Assembly: GCF_051857475.1 (NCBI RefSeq)
Contig: NZ_JBPZGZ010000002.1
Span: 372,001-436,000 of the forward strand
Direction of reading: 5' to 3'
Source of the DNA: Pelomonas sp051857475
Lineage (GTDB): Bacteria > Pseudomonadota > Gammaproteobacteria > Burkholderiales > Burkholderiaceae_C
Length of the DNA stretch: 64,000 nt
Numbering within the stretch: position 1 is the stretch's first letter; every line of letters starts with the position of its first letter. Under the pieces are notes generated by a model. That model was not told the DNA's origin and made no database searches. It worked only from the letters and a program-made list of their open reading frames with translations. The translations under genes were made by a program, and so were the position numbers. This document shows positions 60,260-64,000 of the stretch, one piece after another.

Positions 60260-60880
60260 TCAGACGTCCTCGCTGAAGGCAGGGGTGCCCATGTCGCCCA
60301 CTTGCGGACGCGCGGAATGGCCGGCCAGCAACATGTCGAGCTTGCCGCGTGACTCGGCAGTTCGCTTCTCCAGACGGATGAGCTTTTGAGCAACCTCTGC
60401 GCCGTCAGCGCCATCGCGCAGGAGGGCAAGCAGCGATTTCCCGGCGGACACGGTCTTGTCCAGCATCACTGCGGTCGGCTTGAAACCCTGTTCAGTGAAT
60501 ACGGCCGCAGCTGCAGCGAGCTGACGCAGCCGCTGCTGATGCACTTCCTTGGGCGTCTCGCCGGCGAGCCAGTTGTACAGGGTCTGGCGAGACACGCCGA
60601 AGACTTCGGGGAGCCGGCTCATCGTGCGGCCGAATCCCTGCTTGACCTCCGCCATCCTGTCGGCCCAGGGGCCAGCCGAAGGCTCTTCCACGCGCTCCTC
60701 GAGAGGGAACGGCTTGTAGCCATGGCGCAGACGGAAGAACGTCTCGCTGGCAAGGCCACCGGTGCCCACGTCGCCAATCCGGAACTGAGTCGGCGGGCGC
60801 TCCTCCACCACCACTCGCAGGTAGACGGCGGGGACTGTTTGAAAAAGGTTTGCGTACGCTTCAGCAGCGCCCGGCATCAC
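60260..60880 (-). CDS. HTH protein of TIGR04255 operon
   Basis: 206 residues from ATG 60880, overlapping the stop of the TIGR04255 gene (ATGA). The HTH at about 90-115 is EVFGVSRQTLYNWLAGETPK, then helices (LAAAAAVFTEQGFKP, LIRLEKRTAES). The layout resembles antitoxins of the Xre/MbcA group in shape. Likely a repressor or antitoxin for this operon. The palindrome at 61784-61797 is a possible target. Confidence 0.72.
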   Translation of the reverse strand: MMPGAAEAYANLFQTVPAVYLRVVVEERPPTQFRIGDVGTGGLASETFFRLRHGYKPFPLEERVEEPSAGPWADRMAEVKQGFGRTMSRLPEVFGVSRQTLYNWLAGETPKEVHQQRLRQLAAAAAVFTEQGFKPTAVMLDKTVSAGKSLLALLRDGADGAEVAQKLIRLEKRTAESRGKLDMLLAGHSARPQVGDMGTPAFSEDV

Positions 60881-61659
60881 TGGCTCCAGACCTTGAAAGC
60901 ATGTTCAGTCGCAGACGCTCGAAATGAGTCCCCGATGACCACGTGGATTGCATCGAGTTGCTTGTTGATGGCGGTCAGGTCGAAATCCGACCTATCTGAA
61001 ATGACGCCATCGTTGTCGAGGATAGCGTGTCGTCCAGCGAAGGTCACCACCGGGCTCGGGTCGAACGTCATCTCACCAGGTGATAGGTCAGGCGGGAATG
61101 ACAACCCCCCTTCTTGAATCACGACCCGTGACCGCAGCACTATGTTGTCGACTTGGGAAAGCGTTTCCGAGTACGACTGCATGACAGCCCCCTTGAGCCT
61201 GGCACTGAGCCCAAGAACTTCGGGGTGCAAGTAGGCCTCCAAGGCGTCTTCAGCGAACGGAACGACACGGTCCAAGTACCGAAGCCCCACCCGCTCAACG
61301 AAGGCCAGCTGGACGGCCTCGTGGACCACTGCCAGGCCTTTGGTGAAGGCTTTGCTGAATTCCTCGAACCGGCCGTATTGGGTGGACTGCAGCGTAAGGG
61401 AGTCTTGGTCCAGAACGAACGCGTGCTTGCGGTCAGCTGAGCCGAACGTGAAGCGCTCACGTGGGATTGGCGTCGGCGCTGACTTCCCATCGAGGCTGAA
61501 CTGCAAAACGAAGGAGGTTTGGGTGCTGAAGTCCGGGTATCCAGCCTTCCGCATCTGCTCTTGGATGGGCGGAAGAAAGTCCTGCAGCTTGAGTAGCGGG
61601 TTGAATCTCACCTGGGCAAGGGTGAAGTACACCGGCGGATTTTTTAGTGGCGTGCCCAT
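60877..61659 (-). CDS. TIGR04255-family protein
   Basis: 260 residues from ATG 61659 with GGGAG upstream. NPPVYFTLAQVRFNPLLKLQDFLPPIQEQMRK is the family start (first 20 residues NPPVYFTLAQVRFNPLLKLQ); VGLRYLDRVVPF is a conserved middle. The family is widely but sporadically spread and has no known activity. First gene of a three-gene operon. Divergent from the XRE gene at 61830. Confidence 0.88.
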   Translation of the reverse strand: MGTPLKNPPVYFTLAQVRFNPLLKLQDFLPPIQEQMRKAGYPDFSTQTSFVLQFSLDGKSAPTPIPRERFTFGSADRKHAFVLDQDSLTLQSTQYGRFEEFSKAFTKGLAVVHEAVQLAFVERVGLRYLDRVVPFAEDALEAYLHPEVLGLSARLKGAVMQSYSETLSQVDNIVLRSRVVIQEGGLSFPPDLSPGEMTFDPSPVVTFAGRHAILDNDGVISDRSDFDLTAINKQLDAIHVVIGDSFRASATEHAFKVWSQ

Positions 61660-61783
61660 CGCTACTCCCGTGACGGCGGTTTACAGTTCGGTTGACAATA
61701 TAGCTCAGCTTGTTTACGTTTCGACCGTCTTGGTCCGGGATTTACAAAAGCTTGACGGCAACCTTCGGTTCGCCTGCTGTCAA

Positions 61784-61797
61784 TTGACACGTGTCAA
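61784..61797. promoter_or_regulatory. 14-bp perfect palindrome
   Basis: TTGACACGTGTCAA, perfect over 14 bp, 32 bases before the XRE start, between the divergent operon and XRE gene. The likely operator for the XRE protein or the HTH protein. The arm TTGACA could also overlap a -35 element. Confidence 0.6.
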
Positions 61798-61829
61798 AAG
61801 ACAGCAGCAACTGAACACTCCTGCCGGAG

Positions 61830-62087
61830 ATGAAACCAAGCTCCATTCCCGGCCTTGTCGATGCGCTGGCGGCCGAAATCAAGGCTCGCCGCGCCGAACT
61901 GAGCAGCACACAAGAGGACCTGTCGGATAAGAGCGGCCTGGACCGCCCCTACATCTCGCTCATGGAAGTAGGGCGGAAACAGCCGACCTTGAGCGTCCTG
62001 TTCCGGCTCGCCTATGGGCTCGACCTGACGCTTGAAGAACTTGCCGGTCGGGTCCAGCGCCGATACGGCCGCCACACACCGGACTAG
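61830..62087 (+). CDS. XRE-family transcription regulator
   Basis: 85 residues from ATG 61830. LVDALAAEIKARRAELSSTQ, then QEDLSDKSGLDRPYISLMEVG: a typical XRE helix-turn-helix. Divergent from the TIGR04255 operon, so it probably regulates that and itself. Its stop overlaps the convergent HAD-like gene's stop (shared CTAG). Confidence 0.9.
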   Translation: MKPSSIPGLVDALAAEIKARRAELSSTQEDLSDKSGLDRPYISLMEVGRKQPTLSVLFRLAYGLDLTLEELAGRVQRRYGRHTPD

Positions 62088-62650
62088 CCAGCTAGGCGCT
62101 GGGGTTCACCGAAGTTGCCCCACAGCTTCGTGATGAGGCGGTCTTGCGCCACGGGGTCGAGCAGGCCCTTGCGCCCATCTACCTGGACGAAGTGCTGACG
62201 ACGCTCAGCTTCGGTCCATAGCAGGGTGTCGTCATCGACCGCAATCCAAGCATCTGGGCGCATACAGCCCACGTGCAGGCGAACGATTTCCGCTTTCGAG
62301 TACCGCCAGTAGTCGGCATTGCCGAGCGGCTGCCCGCGAGGACCGAGCTTCGCCTTGGCGGTGAGGTCGGCGTATGTGAACCCGAGGACTCGGCTGGCGA
62401 CTTCGGGGCCTAGGTCGGTGAGCACCGAGAACAGACCTTCTTTCCAAGGCCGGGTCGACGTGAGGACGATGCGCGCGTTTGGCCACCCTCTGAGCGCCTG
62501 CGCGAGGATGGGCGTGGCCTCGTAGTCCTCGTGCCCGCCCTCTTCAGGAAGGCATTCAACCAGGGCTTCATAGAGCGTCCTGCTGGGATGCAGCACGCCG
62601 CTGATGCCCAGATACACGACGTGGAGGGGCGAGGGGAGATTGCCCAGCAT
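62084..62650 (-). CDS. HAD-like protein without catalytic Asp pair
   Basis: 188 residues. YLGISGVLHPS aligns with the HAD motif I (DxDGVLHP) but Asp-x-Asp is Gly15-x-Ser17. Motif II VLTSTRPW and motif IV WIAVDDDTLLW are kept. Possibly a phosphate-binding non-catalytic HAD. Four bases after the previous gene's stop. Resembles a HAD family seen near RNA-repair genes, but this is from memory. Confidence 0.7.
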   Translation of the reverse strand: MLGNLPSPLHVVYLGISGVLHPSRTLYEALVECLPEEGGHEDYEATPILAQALRGWPNARIVLTSTRPWKEGLFSVLTDLGPEVASRVLGFTYADLTAKAKLGPRGQPLGNADYWRYSKAEIVRLHVGCMRPDAWIAVDDDTLLWTEAERRQHFVQVDGRKGLLDPVAQDRLITKLWGNFGEPQRLAG

Positions 62651-62653
62651 GGG

Positions 62654-63088
62654 TCACGCCGCAAGCAGGGGCGCCCGTCCAATCTTGGCCAACATCCAGC
62701 CTTTCGCACTCGCCGCGGTGGCCCGCAGGTGTGCGTCCCGCAGCGTCGTCTCGCCGGACAGCTTGAAGAACAGCCGCTCGCCCTCGGCGAGCATGCAGTC
62801 CCACCAGACCTCTTCGACCCGCGCAATCTTCCAGTCGCTGCTCGCGTCATCGGCATCGAAGCGCATGAGGCTGACGACAGCGTCGCCTTCAAGGTCGTTG
62901 AGCAGTTCCACGAGCATCGACTCGCAGGCCACGAAGACCGTCTCCTGCCGAGCTGTCGTGCGGCGACGGATGTTCGCGAGGTACCACGGCACCGCTTTCG
63001 GTAAGACCGTTGCACCCCAGTATTGAAAGCCGGAGTTCAGAGCCTGAGCGGGAACACGACCCTCGAGCCCTTGGAAGGTGACGAACAT
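62654..63088 (-). CDS. Unrecognised small protein
   Basis: 144 residues, soluble. Contains WYLANIRRRTTARQETVFVACESMLVE and GWMLAKIGR, without a recognised domain (in pieces of under 20 residues each: WYLANIRRRTTARQ, ETVFVACESMLVE). It is followed three bases later by the HAD-like gene, so the two form a pair. An inverted repeat GCTTGCT/AGCAAGC lies at its start (63089-63112). Function unknown. Confidence 0.65.
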   Translation of the reverse strand: MFVTFQGLEGRVPAQALNSGFQYWGATVLPKAVPWYLANIRRRTTARQETVFVACESMLVELLNDLEGDAVVSLMRFDADDASSDWKIARVEEVWWDCMLAEGERLFFKLSGETTLRDAHLRATAASAKGWMLAKIGRAPLLAA

Positions 63089-63279
63089 GCTTGCTGTCTT
63101 TTGTTAGCAAGCCGATTCTGACCGAGGTATCGGAAAGAGGGAAGTGCCGCGCCCGACGGCGGCTCCTTTCAGACTTTCAGCGCTGAAAGTGCGGACGCGT
63201 TTTCAGGGCGAGGGGTTCGATGCCTATACGAAGCCACAGTTGCTCGGTGGAACGAAAGTTCAAGCACTTGTGTTGTTCA
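63089..63279. other. Intergenic region with inverted repeats
   Basis: GCTTGCT (63089-63095) pairs with AGCAAGC (63106-63112). ACTTTCAGCGCTGAAAGT (63173-63190) is an 18-bp perfect palindrome. A terminator follows at 63280. With no gene seen on the plus strand, a short non-coding plus-strand transcript is possible but unproven. Confidence 0.4.
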
Positions 63280-63311
63280 GGGGGAGACGCTTTTGCGCTC
63301 CCCCATTTTTT
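63280..63311 (+). terminator. Rho-independent terminator, plus strand
   Basis: GGGGGAG (63280-63286) and CTCCCCC (63298-63304) form a stem with an 11-base loop, followed by ATTTTTT (63305-63311). No plus-strand gene ends just before it, so what transcript it stops is open. Confidence 0.8.
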
Positions 63312-63342
63312 GCGTCCGTGACTGTGGCCGAGGCGCCGTCCG

Positions 63343-63768
63343 TTACGGGGCTTCGTTCAACGCGGGCCAGTCGGCCTCCAGCCGGTCTGCCCGCAGGTCG
63401 CCGATGGTCAGGCTGCCCTTCTTCGCATTGCTGTCCCAATAGCGCGGCTCGGCCCGTATGCGCGCCCACAGCGCCTCTTCCGCCCCATTGAGCAGGTGCG
63501 GCTGCACGAGGGCAAGTTTGACCAGGCGCACGCTCTCACGCTCATCCCAAACCCTTGCCAGCAAGTAGACGGGCAAGTCCTCACCCGGCAGGTGGACGAA
63601 AAGGCCGCTGTTCTCCGAGCTCAGTGCATCGGCAATGGCTTCGACGATGACGTCGGTCATGGGCACCCTCAGCCGGCGCGAGATGAGCTCGATGCCGAAG
63701 CGCGACTTCGCCGGGAGGCGGACGCTGAAGACGGAGTTCCTGGGGCCTCCCTCAGCTTTCTTGGGCAT
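63343..63768 (-). CDS. Small ribbon-helix-helix-like protein
   Basis: 141 residues with GGAGAA upstream of ATG 63768. N-terminal NSVFSVRLPAKSRFGIELIS, then RRLRVPMTDVIVEAIADAL: strand plus two helices, an RHH-like pattern. The C-terminal part (LLARVWDERESVRLVKLALV) may bind a partner. Possible plasmid or island regulator. Its promoter region is shared with the divergent plus-strand leader. Confidence 0.6.
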   Translation of the reverse strand: MPKKAEGGPRNSVFSVRLPAKSRFGIELISRRLRVPMTDVIVEAIADALSSENSGLFVHLPGEDLPVYLLARVWDERESVRLVKLALVQPHLLNGAEEALWARIRAEPRYWDSNAKKGSLTIGDLRADRLEADWPALNEAP

Positions 63769-63820
63769 GTTGTGTTCTCCGTGTCGATGGCCTGATTCGG
63801 CATAAATGTAACGCCTTCTA

Positions 63821-63849
63821 TTGCACTACTGTATTGCTCTCTTTAGAAT
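63821..63849 (+). promoter_or_regulatory. Sigma-70-like promoter
   Basis: TTGCAC (63821-63826), 17 bp, TAGAAT (63844-63849). Transcription would run towards the right edge, into a boxA-like element 24 bases later. Confidence 0.6.
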
Positions 63850-63872
63850 TACATCACTGCCCACAAAGGCCC

Positions 63873-63883
63873 TGTTCTTTAAA
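63873..63883 (+). promoter_or_regulatory. boxA-like element
   Basis: TGTTCTTTAAA lies downstream of the promoter at 63821-63849. It resembles the boxA-like element at 3053-3065 and suggests a second antiterminated leader that begins here and leaves the window. The remaining 117 bases are GC-rich with no gene start visible. Confidence 0.45.
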
Positions 63884-64000
63884 CCTGCCAAACGCATGCC
63901 GCCCCCGGGTTCGTCTCCGGAGGTAAGGCACTGCCAACCGCACCGCCGGTGACCGTGAGGTCGAGCGGCCCGGGCTCCCCGCCTGGCGACGCCATCGTGC

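Noticed and set aside
63144..63491. 115-residue plus-strand frame
   Set aside because: Runs through a strong terminator and antisense to a better-supported gene.

Overview
The window is high-GC DNA with tightly packed, co-directional gene runs. Its gene families (a cus/cop copper block, czcICBAD, a Pb/Cd module with an FTR1-type permease, and an aqpS-type ars block) are typical of metal-resistant Burkholderiales (Betaproteobacteria, Cupriavidus/Variovorax-like). That placement is an inference from gene content. I see no rRNA, tRNA, CRISPR array, transposase, integrase, replication or conjugation gene, so plasmid versus chromosomal island cannot be settled here.

Layout. (1) 1-16.1 kb is accessory DNA. 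It holds the 3' part of a large unrecognised protein, a DUF4238 protein, a run of unrecognised small genes behind a boxA-like structured leader, a 1,977-residue DUF4011-type helicase/nuclease, a secreted SNase-type nuclease, and a group of small DNA-binding proteins with a repeated operator-like element (three copies, constant geometry). (2) 16.3-18.3 kb is a cysteine-rich MerR-controlled mini-operon (MerF-like membrane protein, Cys-rich protein, MerR) flanked by YnfA and GNAT genes. (3) 18.4-37.7 kb is a large copper/silver block: CusABC-type efflux, CusF, cupredoxin, multicopper oxidase, TolC-like lipoprotein and His/Met-rich periplasmic proteins on the minus strand; then TSUP permease, CueR and CopA; then divergent copZ, membrane proteins and a SilP/CopB-like ATPase. 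Four promoters with the 19-bp spacer typical of MerR-family control sit in this block. (4) 37.8-50.3 kb is a divalent-metal block: a PbrR/CadR-type regulator facing one long minus-strand run of Zn/Cd/Pb ATPase, FTR1-cytochrome c permease, czcI, czcC, czcB, czcA, czcD and a DUF1232 protein. (5) 50.3-56.8 kb is an arsenic block with two ArsR units: arsR-arsC-arsC-aqpS-arsH, and arsR-flavoprotein-MFS-ArsN-like acetyltransferase. No ArsB or Acr3 pump is present. (6) 57-64 kb is again accessory: DUF2939 and PIN-like proteins, a degenerate 22-bp tandem repeat, a tightly coupled three-gene operon (TIGR04255, HTH and an unrecognised protein) with a divergent XRE gene and a perfect palindrome, an unusual HAD-like gene, a helix-rich small regulator and a second boxA-like leader.

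The metal genes form a layered system. Cytosolic Cu(I) is met by CopZ and exported by two ATPases, periplasmic Cu/Ag is oxidised, bound and pumped out by the Cus complex, Pb/Cd/Zn/Co is handled by ATPase, CDF and Czc, and arsenic is reduced and released through an aquaglyceroporin or chemically modified. The most interesting candidates for undescribed biology are the TIGR04255 operon with its palindrome and repeat array, the RHH gene with its three phased operators, and the Cys-rich MerR mini-operon with a SoxR-box-like promoter. Two likely one-base frameshifts (near 28.44 and 35.25 kb) lie in the copper block.
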